This document shows, piece after piece, positions 18,227 through 28,364 of a stretch of DNA of 64,000 bases. The notes below the pieces were generated by a model. It was not told where the DNA came from. It worked only from the letters and a program-made list of their open reading frames with translations, and searched no databases. Both the position numbers and the translations under genes were made by a program. Each line of letters starts with the position of its first letter. Position 1 is the stretch's first letter. The stretch comes from a virus, in the IMG/VR virus record IMGVR_UViG_3300025411_000008, positions 62,001 through 126,000 of that record; one strand, given 5' to 3'.

Positions 18227-18982
18227 TTAGCCGAAGTAGTTATGGTTGTTGTCAACACTTGACAATGGTGTTGGGTTCTCGTTGTAGTTAGTAACAACAC
18301 CACCAGAGATAGTTAGTTGATCAGAGTCAGCAATATTAGGTTGACCAATACTACCATCAACCCATGTTGCTTCTTGGCCAATACTAACGGCGCTAAGGTC
18401 AACAAACAATCCAGGCAATGCCCAGTCAATAATACCTGTGCCACCTGATGCTGTCAATCTATAAGCAGTATAAAATAAACCATCTGCGATCGGAATAGAA
18501 ATCAGTGTTGGTGTAGAAGCAGCGGTAATGGTTGTTGTGGCTAAAGTTGCCCAGTTTGTTGAGCTGTATGAGCTAGCCGACGATGTGTAGTAAGCATTGG
18601 GCGTATAACGGTCATATGTGCCTTGCAATCTGATTGTTGCTGTACCAGTCCAACCAGCTTCTGCGCTAAGCACAGCAGTAATTGATTGCAAGTCTTGAAG
18701 TGTTACAGAAGCATCAGGTGCGCAAATGATACTAATATCAACTGCACCATTGCCATTAACATTAAGATTAAGACCAGGGTTAACTGAGCCAGGTTGCGCG
18801 TATGCGACATTACCACTCGTTGTCATGTAGCCAACTGCTCCATTGCTGAATTGAGCAGCGTAGGCCACTGCAGGAGGGTACACCGCACCAGGTGTCCCAT
18901 CATTACCATAATTGGTAACAAATTGACCCAATGGCCATGTCTTCTTTTGTTGCTTTGGGCCTTTACCTTCTGCGATGTTCAC
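18227..18982 (-). CDS. Probable virion structural protein (251 aa)
   Basis: Basic N-terminus (KGPKQQKKTW) then a beta-rich Ala/Gly/Ser/Thr body with TGTATIRLQGTYDRYTPNAYYTSS, reminiscent of a carbohydrate-binding or jelly-roll fold. It is 8 bases from the start of the 1054-residue structural gene and read with it. Start ATG 18982, preceded by AAGGAGAC. A companion tail or capsid surface protein is likely. Confidence 0.5.
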   Translation of the reverse strand: MNIAEGKGPKQQKKTWPLGQFVTNYGNDGTPGAVYPPAVAYAAQFSNGAVGYMTTSGNVAYAQPGSVNPGLNLNVNGNGAVDISIICAPDASVTLQDLQSITAVLSAEAGWTGTATIRLQGTYDRYTPNAYYTSSASSYSSTNWATLATTTITAASTPTLISIPIADGLFYTAYRLTASGGTGIIDWALPGLFVDLSAVSIGQEATWVDGSIGQPNIADSDQLTISGGVVTNYNENPTPLSSVDNNHNYFG

Positions 18983-18991
18983 AATGTCTCC

Positions 18992-19672
18992 TTAAAGACT
19001 CATATAATCTATGCCTAGATCCGGCGTATCTGATTGCTGGAGAAACTTCATAGCATTCATGCTAATGTCATCATCTGCAACGCTCATAGCCGGTGCATCA
19101 GCCATTGGTACTGACTGAACTGTCTGTGGCCTTGGAGCAGGAGCAGCTTGCACAGGAGTTTGTGCTGGTCTTGCCGTAATCGCCTTGTCTAACTTACCTT
19201 CAAGGTTCTTAAAGGAGTTAGCAACTGGGTTCAATGAGTTCTTTATTGCTGATTCAATTTTGCTTATTGCTTGTTCGATCTGTGGACCAATTGGCTCTTC
19301 AGCCTTAGTTGACTCCGGCTTGATAAAGTACTTGTGTAGGACATCATTGCAAAGGTCCCAAGTTAACTTATCAACTCTTTTGCCAACAAGACGCATGATC
19401 CTTTTTGCCTTGTCATCCCATTGGTATTCATATTGATTGCCATCGTAGTCAATCAACTTTCCCCAACGGAACTCATCCTCAACCTGATCAAGGGTTAAGA
19501 ACTCTATGTTAGCAATCTGATAAAGCTCGGGCTCTTCGTCTTCCCAGACTTCTTCCCAAGGGTCTTCATCTTCCCAATCCTGATCCCATGTGGGCTCAAA
19601 CATTGGCTCTACAACCTCAAGGACCTCTTCTACAGGAGTAGAAACGATCTTAGTTTTTCTAGATCTGAACAT
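18992..19672 (-). CDS. Acidic Trp-rich protein (226 aa)
   Basis: The N-terminal third is very acidic with repeated Trp-Glu-Asp pairs (DQDWEDEDPWEEVWEDEE). A middle helical domain follows, then a Pro/Ala/Gln linker and a short C-terminal tail. Starts 3 bases after the previous stop. The acidic region could mimic nucleic acid or bind a basic partner. No family recognised. Confidence 0.5.
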   Translation of the reverse strand: MFRSRKTKIVSTPVEEVLEVVEPMFEPTWDQDWEDEDPWEEVWEDEEPELYQIANIEFLTLDQVEDEFRWGKLIDYDGNQYEYQWDDKAKRIMRLVGKRVDKLTWDLCNDVLHKYFIKPESTKAEEPIGPQIEQAISKIESAIKNSLNPVANSFKNLEGKLDKAITARPAQTPVQAAPAPRPQTVQSVPMADAPAMSVADDDISMNAMKFLQQSDTPDLGIDYMSL

Positions 19673-19675
19673 GAG

Positions 19676-20239
19676 TTATTGGGCAATCACCAATTCGTAG
19701 TCGCCCTTGCGCTCTACAGAGGCAGTGCGGTCGTCCCAAACAACAGCGAACTCAGCATCACCAACGGCAATAACCGTACCGGCGATCTTCGTAGTGGGTG
19801 TCTCAGCAACGACTCGAGCATTGACCAAAGAACCAGTCTTAGCGTTAGCTACAAGACCAAGTGTGAAGTCAGGGTGAGCTTGGTTGGTACGGAAGCCACT
19901 GGCTTGGCTAGCAAGCTTGCTGGCAGCCTTAGCAGGGGCAAGTTGCAAGTCTTGTGTGCCAGCAACCTCGGGCTCCATAACCATGAGAGCACGGTCCTGA
20001 GCAGGGTTAGACAGGTCATTGCCCTGCATACCTTCATCAACATAACGCTGGATCTGGTCGCCCAGGCCCTGACGCTGCTGCATGTAGGCGTCCATGTTCT
20101 TCTCGAAGTGGTTGCTGTCCTGGTCGATGAAGTCACCAATCCATTGCTGGCTAGGGTCCATAAAGTTAACATCGGGGTTGGCATCGGCTGCTGTCTTGTC
20201 GAACAGTTCAGCTACTTTAATATTCAAACGGGGTTCCAT
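19676..20239 (-). CDS. Unknown virion-cluster protein (187 aa)
   Basis: Helical N-terminal half with KTAADANPDVNFMDPSQQWIGDFIDQD, and a C-terminal beta domain (LVNARVVAETPTTKIAGTVIAVGDAEFAVVWDDRTASVERKGDYELV) that looks like a small SH3/KOW-type barrel. Start ATG 20239 is preceded by AGGAGAAACC. No assignment beyond the fold impression. Confidence 0.45.
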   Translation of the reverse strand: MEPRLNIKVAELFDKTAADANPDVNFMDPSQQWIGDFIDQDSNHFEKNMDAYMQQRQGLGDQIQRYVDEGMQGNDLSNPAQDRALMVMEPEVAGTQDLQLAPAKAASKLASQASGFRTNQAHPDFTLGLVANAKTGSLVNARVVAETPTTKIAGTVIAVGDAEFAVVWDDRTASVERKGDYELVIAQ

Positions 20240-20298
20240 TGGTTTCTCCTGTGCGTGGATACATACACTACGGTATGTATTGTTGATAATTACATTGT

Positions 20299-20769
20299 CT
20301 ACTTGCTAGGCGGATTCGGCGCACCTGTGTTATCAGCGTCATATTCCTCTGATTTATTAACACGGCTTGCTTCTTCTACAGCAGGCGATTTCTTCATTTT
20401 TGTTAAGCCATTTGGCTCTGGGTGAGCAAAATAACGCATTTTCGATGCAAAAGCCCAAACATCATCATCTTCTTGAACGCTGGCAGTCATCACAGGCTGT
20501 TCAGTGTGTGCAGATAAATTATCTGAGTATGGACTACGAAGATCTTTGGTAAGCAAATTCTGCAATGAGAAGTCATAGTTATCTTGCTTAGCACCACCTG
20601 AGTTCATCAGGCAATATCCGTGTGAGTACAGTGGGCGCCTACCATCGACTGCAGTACCGTCCACAAGTACCTTACCCAAACCATCAGTGAATGATGGCAT
20701 ATCACAGAAACGGCAAGGTACTCCTGCAGGAGCGTCTTTTGGCTCTACGTAGCTTCTTTTACGGTTCAT
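20299..20769 (-). CDS. Unknown Cys-motif protein (156 aa)
   Basis: I start at ATG 20769, one base after the stop of the upstream gene, with GAGGGAT as ribosome binding site, rather than at 20787 inside it. The protein has one CRFCD motif near residue 22 and a disordered acidic C-terminus. It contains KMRYFAHPEP, related to short RYA motifs in genes at 43-47 kb. Confidence 0.5.
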   Translation of the reverse strand: MNRKRSYVEPKDAPAGVPCRFCDMPSFTDGLGKVLVDGTAVDGRRPLYSHGYCLMNSGGAKQDNYDFSLQNLLTKDLRSPYSDNLSAHTEQPVMTASVQEDDDVWAFASKMRYFAHPEPNGLTKMKKSPAVEEASRVNKSEEYDADNTGAPNPPSK

Positions 20770-20770
20770 G

Positions 20771-23176
20771 TTATCCCTCGTCTTCATCTTCTACATCAAA
20801 CCCAGCAGCTCTCATACCACCATTGATGTGACCTTCGTTGTGGATGCCATCCGCAACATTCTCTTGCTCTTCGTGGCTCATGTTACGGCCATTCTTCTTA
20901 AAGAATTGCTTGTTGACCGTGTCAACCATGCCATCAACGTCTCTATCTGAAATCTCTGGTGCTGCGCCACGGTTGAGTCGACCAGGCATTTGTGCAGACA
21001 TTGGTGCGTCAAAGCTAGGACTTTCAACAGACTTCTTGTAAGGAGCATCAGCAATGATAAATCTCTGCTTGTCCTTCTCGCTTACATTGCCTGATGGGAT
21101 ACTGCGTATTTCTGGTGGAATCAGGTTGTAAGGGTGGTGCTCTGGTACTCCATACGTGTCTTCAAACTCGTGACCAAGACTTCTAAGTCGTCGTCTAGCT
21201 TCATTGTTAGGCGTAGTGAGCATGTGGTGCTTGATACCCTCAGTGCTCAATCCTGTTGGCTTAACGTGCTTAACGATAACCTGGACCTTTGATTCTGGGT
21301 TGCTAACGTAATTGCGAGTACCATCTGGGTTTTTGCTGTCGCTTGTTAATAGATCTTTCTTTTGCATAGTTGTCTGGACATCGCCCACAACTTGAACGTG
21401 TTGTGAGTTAAGACGGTCCATTCTTGCAACCTGGCTAATGTGACAAGCGAAAGGAACTGCAGTTGTTCTTCTTGCGGTAGATCTTTCACCAACGATTGGT
21501 TGAATGCTATCAAGCGCATCAGAGATGTGGTTCTGCAAAGGTCCTCGGACAGCTTTGTCACGCTGACTACTGAATGTACTGTTTACAGTTGCGCCCTTTG
21601 AGAACATGGTCTTACGACGACCGCCGTATTGCCCCTTAAGCTGTTCTCTGAGGGCATCACGCTCATCTTTAGCAGTGGTTCCCCAGTGAACACCTTCGAC
21701 GTATTGCCCATCGTGGCTAACGTTTGTGACAACACCAAATACGTGCTTGCCTTGGAAACCACCACTGCTAGCAGACTCATCACGCTTGAGTCTTTGTCTG
21801 TTCGGGCTCTTTGTAAAGTTCTTTTGTTCACGGATATTATTAGCAGCTTCTACCTGGTTTGTCCAGTCTTCGTAGTCCTGCTTAAATTGCTCATCGTGAG
21901 CACCATTCTTGTACTTAGAATCACCAGGAGTAGGCATGCCTGGCACGTGCACGGTTGCACCCCATTGAGGTGCCTTATACATCGTGTTAGGGACAGCCTT
22001 CTCACCAGGTGCTGTCTCGTATGCAGAATCTTGAGGCTGCTCAGCATGTAATGCGGCATTTGGCTCATTCGTATCCCAACCAAGGTGCCAGATAGGAGTA
22101 CCACGTCTGATCTCTTGTCTAGGGTGACCACCCATAATCTCCAAGGCAGGAGCGATGTTATCCTTTTCACCAACCACTGCTCTATAGGCAGCAAAAGCCA
22201 TGGTATTTGGGCTTGACTTGCTACCCGCGAACGCTACGTGGCGTGGGATCTTAGGGTCTGTGCACTTTTCGCAACCATTAGTACAGTCGCAGTTATCACG
22301 AACAGAATCAACATACTTGCCACGTTCAATGTCAGCAGCACCCATTGGGCCGCCTTCACCGGTCTCAAAGTCACCTTGTCCTAAGTGGTGATCACAACCT
22401 GATTGACAATGCCAATCCTTGCCTTCATCGAATGTTTGTTCGTGTCTACAATTAAAGTCGGTGCATTCACTCTCAGGGTGGCAAGCCTTCTCTACGATGT
22501 TGCCATTCTTGTCTTTTTTATCTTTTTTGTGATTAAGAACTGCCTTATTAACAGGACAATTAGTATCGCACATTCCAGCCAAGCAGTGAGTGTTGTGCCA
22601 GTTAACAGCATCATTGTGGCGCCTAGTCTCTTCGTTGACATTTGTCATTCTATCGAAGGTGCCAGCATGTTCTCTTGGCTCATGATAACCTAAGTTGCCA
22701 CAAGTAATGCATTCAATCTGATCGTGAGATCTATCTGCTGGAGCCTCTGGGAAGCCGCCGTGCATCTTGCCCTTACAAGTAGGGCATGGGAATGCTGAGA
22801 TTGCTGTAAGCACAGGAATCTTCATAGCTGCTTTGATGTAATTACGGTTGCTCAAATGGTCGCTTGGTACAACTGCAGTCTCCTGCAACTTTCTTGACTC
22901 TGGTGAGTTCTCAACGAACTTAACCTTCTGGCCCTTTGGGACTCTGATGCTCTTTTTGTCCTCAACGGTTCCTGGAGTGTGATACGTAAGGTCGCCAAAC
23001 TCTTCTTGCTTCTTAGTCTTCTTCTTTTCCTTTTCCTTGCGCTGTCTAGCAACAGGCTCAGGCTCATAGGAAGAGAAGCCAGAATCACCGAGCTGTTCAG
23101 GGGTCAATGCACTGTATTCACCATACTCATCCTCGGGGAAAGAAGCAGTCTTTGAGTTGAAGATTGGTCTATTCAT
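20771..23176 (-). CDS. Very large Cys-rich protein (801 aa), paralogue-like neighbour of 23169-25625
   Basis: 801 residues: a charged N-terminus with Lys/Glu runs, then many Cys pairs (CPTCKGKM, CITCGNLG, CLAGMCDTNCP, CHPESECTDFNC, CQSGCDHH, CDCTNGCEKC) spaced like zinc-binding modules, and a basic Arg/Lys/His-rich C-terminal half. Overlaps the upstream gene by 8 bases (23169-23176). Several modules look like the DnaJ zinc-finger pattern. It was not recognised as a known family. Its size and charge suggest an abundant internal or nucleic-acid-binding protein. Confidence 0.5.
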   Translation of the reverse strand: MNRPIFNSKTASFPEDEYGEYSALTPEQLGDSGFSSYEPEPVARQRKEKEKKKTKKQEEFGDLTYHTPGTVEDKKSIRVPKGQKVKFVENSPESRKLQETAVVPSDHLSNRNYIKAAMKIPVLTAISAFPCPTCKGKMHGGFPEAPADRSHDQIECITCGNLGYHEPREHAGTFDRMTNVNEETRRHNDAVNWHNTHCLAGMCDTNCPVNKAVLNHKKDKKDKNGNIVEKACHPESECTDFNCRHEQTFDEGKDWHCQSGCDHHLGQGDFETGEGGPMGAADIERGKYVDSVRDNCDCTNGCEKCTDPKIPRHVAFAGSKSSPNTMAFAAYRAVVGEKDNIAPALEIMGGHPRQEIRRGTPIWHLGWDTNEPNAALHAEQPQDSAYETAPGEKAVPNTMYKAPQWGATVHVPGMPTPGDSKYKNGAHDEQFKQDYEDWTNQVEAANNIREQKNFTKSPNRQRLKRDESASSGGFQGKHVFGVVTNVSHDGQYVEGVHWGTTAKDERDALREQLKGQYGGRRKTMFSKGATVNSTFSSQRDKAVRGPLQNHISDALDSIQPIVGERSTARRTTAVPFACHISQVARMDRLNSQHVQVVGDVQTTMQKKDLLTSDSKNPDGTRNYVSNPESKVQVIVKHVKPTGLSTEGIKHHMLTTPNNEARRRLRSLGHEFEDTYGVPEHHPYNLIPPEIRSIPSGNVSEKDKQRFIIADAPYKKSVESPSFDAPMSAQMPGRLNRGAAPEISDRDVDGMVDTVNKQFFKKNGRNMSHEEQENVADGIHNEGHINGGMRAAGFDVEDEDEG

Positions 23177-25625
23177 TTGCTGGCTCTTCTACCTTCGCTG
23201 GGCTAATGGACCAGCTATCCGTTTGGTGTGTTGGGAACTTAGAAACAGATTGCTTAAAAGTTTCTTTTGCTGCGGGGCCACTGAAACGTTCAATCTGTTC
23301 AGCTAACTTATTTGATGCCTTTGTAGCTTCTTCCATGTTTCCATGAGAAATGTGCTTGTACAATTCATCCTTAGTTTGATTGTAACGTCCAGTTGATGCA
23401 TCTGGCAATGAGTTAACAGTCTTTTCTACAGAAGATACACCTTCACGCATGTGCTCCGGGAATGCTTCAGGGTCGTGCTGGAACGTGGGCTGAGCAGCTC
23501 TCATCTTACGCTCGACTTTGTTGCTCATGTATGGAGGCAGCAAGTCAGGGAATGTACCGAACTCTTTAGACACTTCCTTAACAAGAGCAAGGTCTTTTGA
23601 TGGTGCTGTGTAATGAGCATTCGGTGCTTTCCAGTGCTGCTCACTTTGACGAACAATCTGGTTCATACGCTCTTCAGGAATGTCAATACCATTCTTCATC
23701 ATTCCGCTAACAAGGCGCTGATCAAGTGGTGCATCGCTCTTCATGTCTTCTACACTTGAACCAAGCTTGCCCTTGTATGTTTCCATAGTGGTCTGGCCAG
23801 TTGATGGGTCAATGTAATTAGGGAAGTGATCAAAACTGTGAGGGTTATCTGCTGTTCCTAGGCCACCGTATTGATTAGCAAACACTGCTTGTACGTGTCT
23901 CTTAGGCAAGTAGAACCCTGGTTTGCCACCCTTTGTCCTAGCACCATGGATGATGCGAGTGCCTGGGGGCAATGTGTTTGGGTCTGCGGCGCTTCTGATG
24001 TGACATGGGCATGGCAAGTTAGTAGGTTTGCCATCCTTATCGAACATCTCCTGGTCGTCATGCTCGCAGTTCTTGCAATCATCACGTCTCAAGTGTGAAT
24101 AGTGGTCAACACCAGTATTACCAACACCAGTACCAGAAAGTGGCATGTTGATCTCTGCGTTGCCATAGAAATCATCTGCGTATCCGTGCGTAGGAGGCTT
24201 CTTCTTCTTAATTACCTTTGGACCATCTACTGTCTTATCGATCAGAGTACCATCGCAGTGTGGGCAAACGTTATCAGGTGTCAAGGCAATGCTTGAGTCA
24301 TCTGAGTGGCAGTTGTCGCAACTGATAGCGGAAGTATCATGTCCAGTAGCGTTGCAAGCAACACATGGGGTTGACTTTGCACCATCTTCGGTGAACTTAT
24401 CACCCTTGCAAATCTTGCAAAGAGGTGCATCTTCTGGATTAACGTACTTTTGCTTACCGCCACCAAGGCCAATAGTGTGAGGTACCAAGATGGGGTTACC
24501 AGCACTGTCCGTGCTTTCCTTCATGTTAACATTGCCCTTGAAACAGCAACGGCAACCTACGATGTTATCATTCTGGTTGGAATTGATTTTACCATCACCA
24601 CATGCGCACGAAGGGTGCTCCTCATGTGTAGTAGTTTCCCAGTCTCCAACAGTCTGCTGACCAGCTTTAAGCGTCTCATATCTGGTGTAACGCTTTACAT
24701 GATCTCCGCCAGGCGTAAAGTGGATCATAGGCATATAGGTGCCTTCTGGGCCACCTTCATCGAATGCATGAGCTAGCTCTACACTCTTTTGACCCTTGCC
24801 GTTATCTACTTCACGATATGCTTTAAGTAGCGGGTTCTGCAGGAGTCTTTCCTTGTAGCCGGGTGTTGTGCCATGAACCATCTGTGGCAGCTGCTCTGGT
24901 TCCTTGCCTTTAGGACCGTGTGGGACTTCACAACCGTTCTCTGAGTCTCCGCCACAAACACAAAGGCTTCCACCTCTTTTGTATGGACCGGTGCCGAGAG
25001 CCATTGACATAAGGTGGTCGATTGCATCACCCTTGTGTGTAGCAATCGTATTTGCTACCGAATCAGGGTCTAGACTTTCAGTTTCTGCTCCAACACCACG
25101 TGCTCTTTGCTTCCTACCTTGCGCATTGGCACGTAATAGCTTATCAGTAGCAGTGCTAATGTTTTCGCCTTTTGCTCTGCGTCTGAAACCAATCATGCCA
25201 TGCGGAGCAAGCTCGAGAAGCTTGTCAGCGTTTTCGTGTTGTGAGTACTGTGATCTAGGAATTCTAATCATCTTGTATTCACCACTGCGCATCAAGTCTT
25301 GCTTGAGCTCACGGGCGTAGTCACCACCACGTTCATTTTCACCTGAATACTTAGGCAAGTCTTTGTGGATGAATTCGTAACGCTTAGGTTCTGCAGTTGG
25401 GTTGTTAATGGGGTGGTAGTCGTTGTCACCAAATTGGATAGCAAAAGGGGCGTCATTGAATTCTTCAGCCTGGGTACGTCGCTTTTCGACAGACTTGCGC
25501 TTCTTTCTTGCTTCACTCTCAGCCTTTTGATATTCTCTCTGCTTCTTGTTTACAAAGATGCGATCATCGTTACTGGCGGAAGTCTTAACGTATTCTATGT
25601 TCTTATTAAAAACAAACTTATTCAT
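23169..25625 (-). CDS. Very large Cys-rich protein (818 aa)
   Basis: 818 residues with the same design as the next gene: charged N-terminal region (KKQREYQKAESEARKKRKS), then zinc-type Cys clusters (CVCGGDSENGC, CACGDGK, CRCCFKG, CKICKGDKF, CVACNATG, CDNCHSDD, CPHCDGT, CKNCEHDD) and a basic helical C-terminus. CxxCxGxG-like units recall DnaJ-type zinc fingers. Two such proteins side by side, about 1,600 residues, are unusual in a phage. Not recognised; function unknown. Confidence 0.5.
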   Translation of the reverse strand: MNKFVFNKNIEYVKTSASNDDRIFVNKKQREYQKAESEARKKRKSVEKRRTQAEEFNDAPFAIQFGDNDYHPINNPTAEPKRYEFIHKDLPKYSGENERGGDYARELKQDLMRSGEYKMIRIPRSQYSQHENADKLLELAPHGMIGFRRRAKGENISTATDKLLRANAQGRKQRARGVGAETESLDPDSVANTIATHKGDAIDHLMSMALGTGPYKRGGSLCVCGGDSENGCEVPHGPKGKEPEQLPQMVHGTTPGYKERLLQNPLLKAYREVDNGKGQKSVELAHAFDEGGPEGTYMPMIHFTPGGDHVKRYTRYETLKAGQQTVGDWETTTHEEHPSCACGDGKINSNQNDNIVGCRCCFKGNVNMKESTDSAGNPILVPHTIGLGGGKQKYVNPEDAPLCKICKGDKFTEDGAKSTPCVACNATGHDTSAISCDNCHSDDSSIALTPDNVCPHCDGTLIDKTVDGPKVIKKKKPPTHGYADDFYGNAEINMPLSGTGVGNTGVDHYSHLRRDDCKNCEHDDQEMFDKDGKPTNLPCPCHIRSAADPNTLPPGTRIIHGARTKGGKPGFYLPKRHVQAVFANQYGGLGTADNPHSFDHFPNYIDPSTGQTTMETYKGKLGSSVEDMKSDAPLDQRLVSGMMKNGIDIPEERMNQIVRQSEQHWKAPNAHYTAPSKDLALVKEVSKEFGTFPDLLPPYMSNKVERKMRAAQPTFQHDPEAFPEHMREGVSSVEKTVNSLPDASTGRYNQTKDELYKHISHGNMEEATKASNKLAEQIERFSGPAAKETFKQSVSKFPTHQTDSWSISPAKVEEPANE

Positions 25626-25627
25626 TA

Positions 25628-26410
25628 TTAACTTTCGTCTTCCTCGAGGTCATTAACATCGAACATTCTTTGTACCTTTGCCCCAGGTATATTAACTGTT
25701 GGTGTATTAGATGGTTGGTTACTTGGTGGCGTAGCTTCAGGAACTGTTTGAACCTTACGCTCTCTTCTCTTTGGCGTAGGTGTTTCATCGACTGGTGTCG
25801 TTGATTCCTCAGAGTTATAACCCTTAACCTTTGACTTCGGCATCTTAATATCATGCTTTGGTGCTTCATCATCGGCAGATAAATAAGTAACACCTGTAGT
25901 TACTGTCTGATATGGTGTTGGTGTTGTAACTGGAGCATCGCTGTCTTGTATACCACGAGTTCTAGAACGTTCTTTGTTCCTAACAACTCGTCTCTTCGTT
26001 TCGCTCTTCAAGCTACTTACAGCACGCTCAGTCTTGTTAATGTTCCTATTTTCAATGCGTTGATCTGTCTTACCAGATTCGCCTGGGTTCAGACCAGATG
26101 GACGCTGGTTAGCAACAGCATGTTCCATCTCAACGATTTCATTACCAACAAAAAGAGCATGGTTTGCGCATGTGTGAACCTGTGTCACTCCAGATGGAGT
26201 GTAAATGAATTCACCATCTTTGTTCTCTGCTACGCCACCACGCTCGTAGCTCTTAGCACCTTTTGCTCTAGCTTTCAAAGCTTTCCTAGAAGAACGCTGG
26301 ATGCTATCGCACGGGCCCAGAGAATCATATTTCTTCGCTTGTTCTGGAGCTAAGCTATCTCTAAGATCAGCTATGCAGCAACGCTTTCCCATATTAACAT
26401 GCGTATCCAT
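25628..26410 (-). CDS. Basic unknown protein (260 aa)
   Basis: Basic protein with CCIADLRD and CDSIQRSSRKALKARAKGAKSY near the N-terminus, and a Thr/Pro/Lys-rich, probably disordered C-terminal half. Starts in a TAATG overlap with the preceding gene (stop 26410), preceded by GGGAGATC. The next gene begins three bases after its stop. No family recognised. Confidence 0.5.
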   Translation of the reverse strand: MDTHVNMGKRCCIADLRDSLAPEQAKKYDSLGPCDSIQRSSRKALKARAKGAKSYERGGVAENKDGEFIYTPSGVTQVHTCANHALFVGNEIVEMEHAVANQRPSGLNPGESGKTDQRIENRNINKTERAVSSLKSETKRRVVRNKERSRTRGIQDSDAPVTTPTPYQTVTTGVTYLSADDEAPKHDIKMPKSKVKGYNSEESTTPVDETPTPKRRERKVQTVPEATPPSNQPSNTPTVNIPGAKVQRMFDVNDLEEDES

Positions 26411-27639
26411 TATTGATCTCCCTTGCAGCGGTAAGACTCAGCAATAAATTTGTCAACACGGTCAAATTTATTGCCAGGGTAGCTATCTGGAAATGGAGCG
26501 GTTTTGATTTTAGCGATGCCACTCTTGTAATCATCACTTTGCTTAATCTTGGAGATGTTTTCTGGTGTTTCAAAGCCTCTTCTTTTTTCACAACCACAAA
26601 AGACGTGTGACTCTTGCTTAGTAGGCGTTGAGGGTGTAGACGCAGGAAGCAATGCTTGCTCTTCTCTTTTTTGCCTTATTTGCTTTATTTCGTCGAAAGT
26701 GTCTTTGAAGGCACCTGCGTAACCAGTACCTTCTTGCTCTCCGCGTCTTACAAGCATCTTATTGATAGATTCAATGTTTTGACGACCCTTCATTGCAAGC
26801 ACTCGGTCTTGACCCTGCACACCGTGTTCGGGGATAGCAATGGTAGTCTTACGTGATGGTTTGCTAGCAGGCACTCTAGAAGTTCCAGAAGACGCGCTTG
26901 AGTCATCGTCTTCAAAGTCTTCTAACTCTGGTACGTGTTCTTCTGGGGTTTCATCAGTGGGAGCAGACTTTGTCTTATTGAACTTCTTATTGACAGGTGG
27001 CAATGCCTGGATAGGAATACCCTTATCTTCTTCCTGATCACCTTCATGTTCTTCTTCGTGAGAAACATTCTCTGGGATTTCTTCTTCAGCTTCTTCAGCT
27101 TCGTGAGGAGATTCTTCTTCTGGGTGTCCAGGAAGCGTTTCAGGATCGTAAGTGAACTTACCTACTTGTTCTTCTTCAGCTTTCTCTTCATCATTGGGTT
27201 CTGTATCAACTTGTTCTGGCTCTTTGTCTTCAGTTGCATCAGACCATTCTTCCTGCTTGCCTTCGTAGTCATCAGGATCGTAATCGTCGCTAGAAGCGTT
27301 GAAAAGCATTTTGAATGTGGCTGTCTTGCCCAAAGATGGCAATGCAATAATATTTGCTTTTTTCAAGAACTCAATAGATTCAGGAGAATATTTGATCGTG
27401 CCAGGCGTTTGGCCCTGCTTATTCAAAATGTCTTTAAGAGCGTCTTCTTCGCTGGTATAAAGCTTTTTAGGCGTTGAAACTGACGTAGGAGCAGTAGGGT
27501 GCTCTGTTCTCTTATATTTTCTAGGCCCTGGTTCTTTTTGCCCTGATTGTGTGTTATCTTTTCTCAAATACCACTCAGGGTCTCCATTACTAATGGCACC
27601 CGTACCCGAAGAGTACTTAGAATTAAATGTTTTAGCCAT
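26410..27639 (-). CDS. Acidic disordered protein (409 aa)
   Basis: Middle third is almost entirely Glu/Asp with Pro (DDYEGKQEEWSDATEDKEPE onward), flanked by Lys/Ser-rich arms; one C-terminal CGC motif. Such low complexity predicts disorder. It is coupled to the following gene by TAATG. It may partner the basic neighbours by charge. Function unknown. Confidence 0.5.
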   Translation of the reverse strand: MAKTFNSKYSSGTGAISNGDPEWYLRKDNTQSGQKEPGPRKYKRTEHPTAPTSVSTPKKLYTSEEDALKDILNKQGQTPGTIKYSPESIEFLKKANIIALPSLGKTATFKMLFNASSDDYDPDDYEGKQEEWSDATEDKEPEQVDTEPNDEEKAEEEQVGKFTYDPETLPGHPEEESPHEAEEAEEEIPENVSHEEEHEGDQEEDKGIPIQALPPVNKKFNKTKSAPTDETPEEHVPELEDFEDDDSSASSGTSRVPASKPSRKTTIAIPEHGVQGQDRVLAMKGRQNIESINKMLVRRGEQEGTGYAGAFKDTFDEIKQIRQKREEQALLPASTPSTPTKQESHVFCGCEKRRGFETPENISKIKQSDDYKSGIAKIKTAPFPDSYPGNKFDRVDKFIAESYRCKGDQ

Positions 27640-27669
27640 ATCAACCTAACGATTCAACAAAGGTTGATA

Positions 27670-28275
27670 TTACTTGTTGTATTGATCTGGGTAGTTCTTG
27701 TGAAAAGGATTGTGCTTCATAGGGCTCGTAAACTTGTCGTGCTCTTGAGTGGGCTCAGGGTTGTTAAACTTCTTCCTGGAGTCATCAATGCCCTTGTCAA
27801 CTCTGCTACCAATGCAATTGTGAAGGCCACTAGCACCACACTTCTTACAACGATCATCCTCACGTGGCTCATAGTGTTTGTGGTAATCGTTAGGGCCAGA
27901 CTTAGGATTGTACTGTGGAGGAGTCTTCTTATTAGCATTGTTGGGGTCATCACCATTACCACCAGCAAATGTGGTTTCAGCAGCAATCTTGCAGAATTGG
28001 CAAGATGCGTGACGGAGCTGCCACTCTTCGTGTACAGCGCGTACGAGTTTAGCCTTGGAGTCACTGACGTTGGCGAGTCTGCGGTGTGCAGTGCGCTCGA
28101 TGTCCTCTTCGACCATTTGCATGCGGAAAGCAAGCTCCTTATCGCTGTGAGCCATGAACAAGAAATCACCTGTGTTGGTAAGCAGCTCGTGCTTAGCAGT
28201 GACAAGCTTCTTACCAGCAAGCTTGGCATCAAATGCCATATTTACTGAGTCATCGTAATCGAACATCGAGGTCAT
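27670..28275 (-). CDS. Unknown protein with two Cys pairs (201 aa)
   Basis: Helical N-terminal domain (residues 1-95), then CQFCKIAAE and CKKCGASGLHNC clusters, and a His/Pro/Lys/Asn-rich tail. Start ATG 28275 follows AAGGAG. First gene after the tRNA cluster. Two zinc-binding clusters link it in style to the Cys-rich genes beside it. Confidence 0.5.
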   Translation of the reverse strand: MTSMFDYDDSVNMAFDAKLAGKKLVTAKHELLTNTGDFLFMAHSDKELAFRMQMVEEDIERTAHRRLANVSDSKAKLVRAVHEEWQLRHASCQFCKIAAETTFAGGNGDDPNNANKKTPPQYNPKSGPNDYHKHYEPREDDRCKKCGASGLHNCIGSRVDKGIDDSRKKFNNPEPTQEHDKFTSPMKHNPFHKNYPDQYNK

Positions 28276-28364
28276 CGTGTTACTCCTTATACTGTTCCCT
28301 TAGGAACGCTGGACAGTAGGCAATATATGCCTAATACCTGTTATAAGATAGAGCATGTTTTAAA

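Noticed and set aside
26935-27477. Plus-strand Phe-rich 180-residue frame
   Set aside because: Artefact of the Glu-rich coding strand of the acidic gene read backwards.
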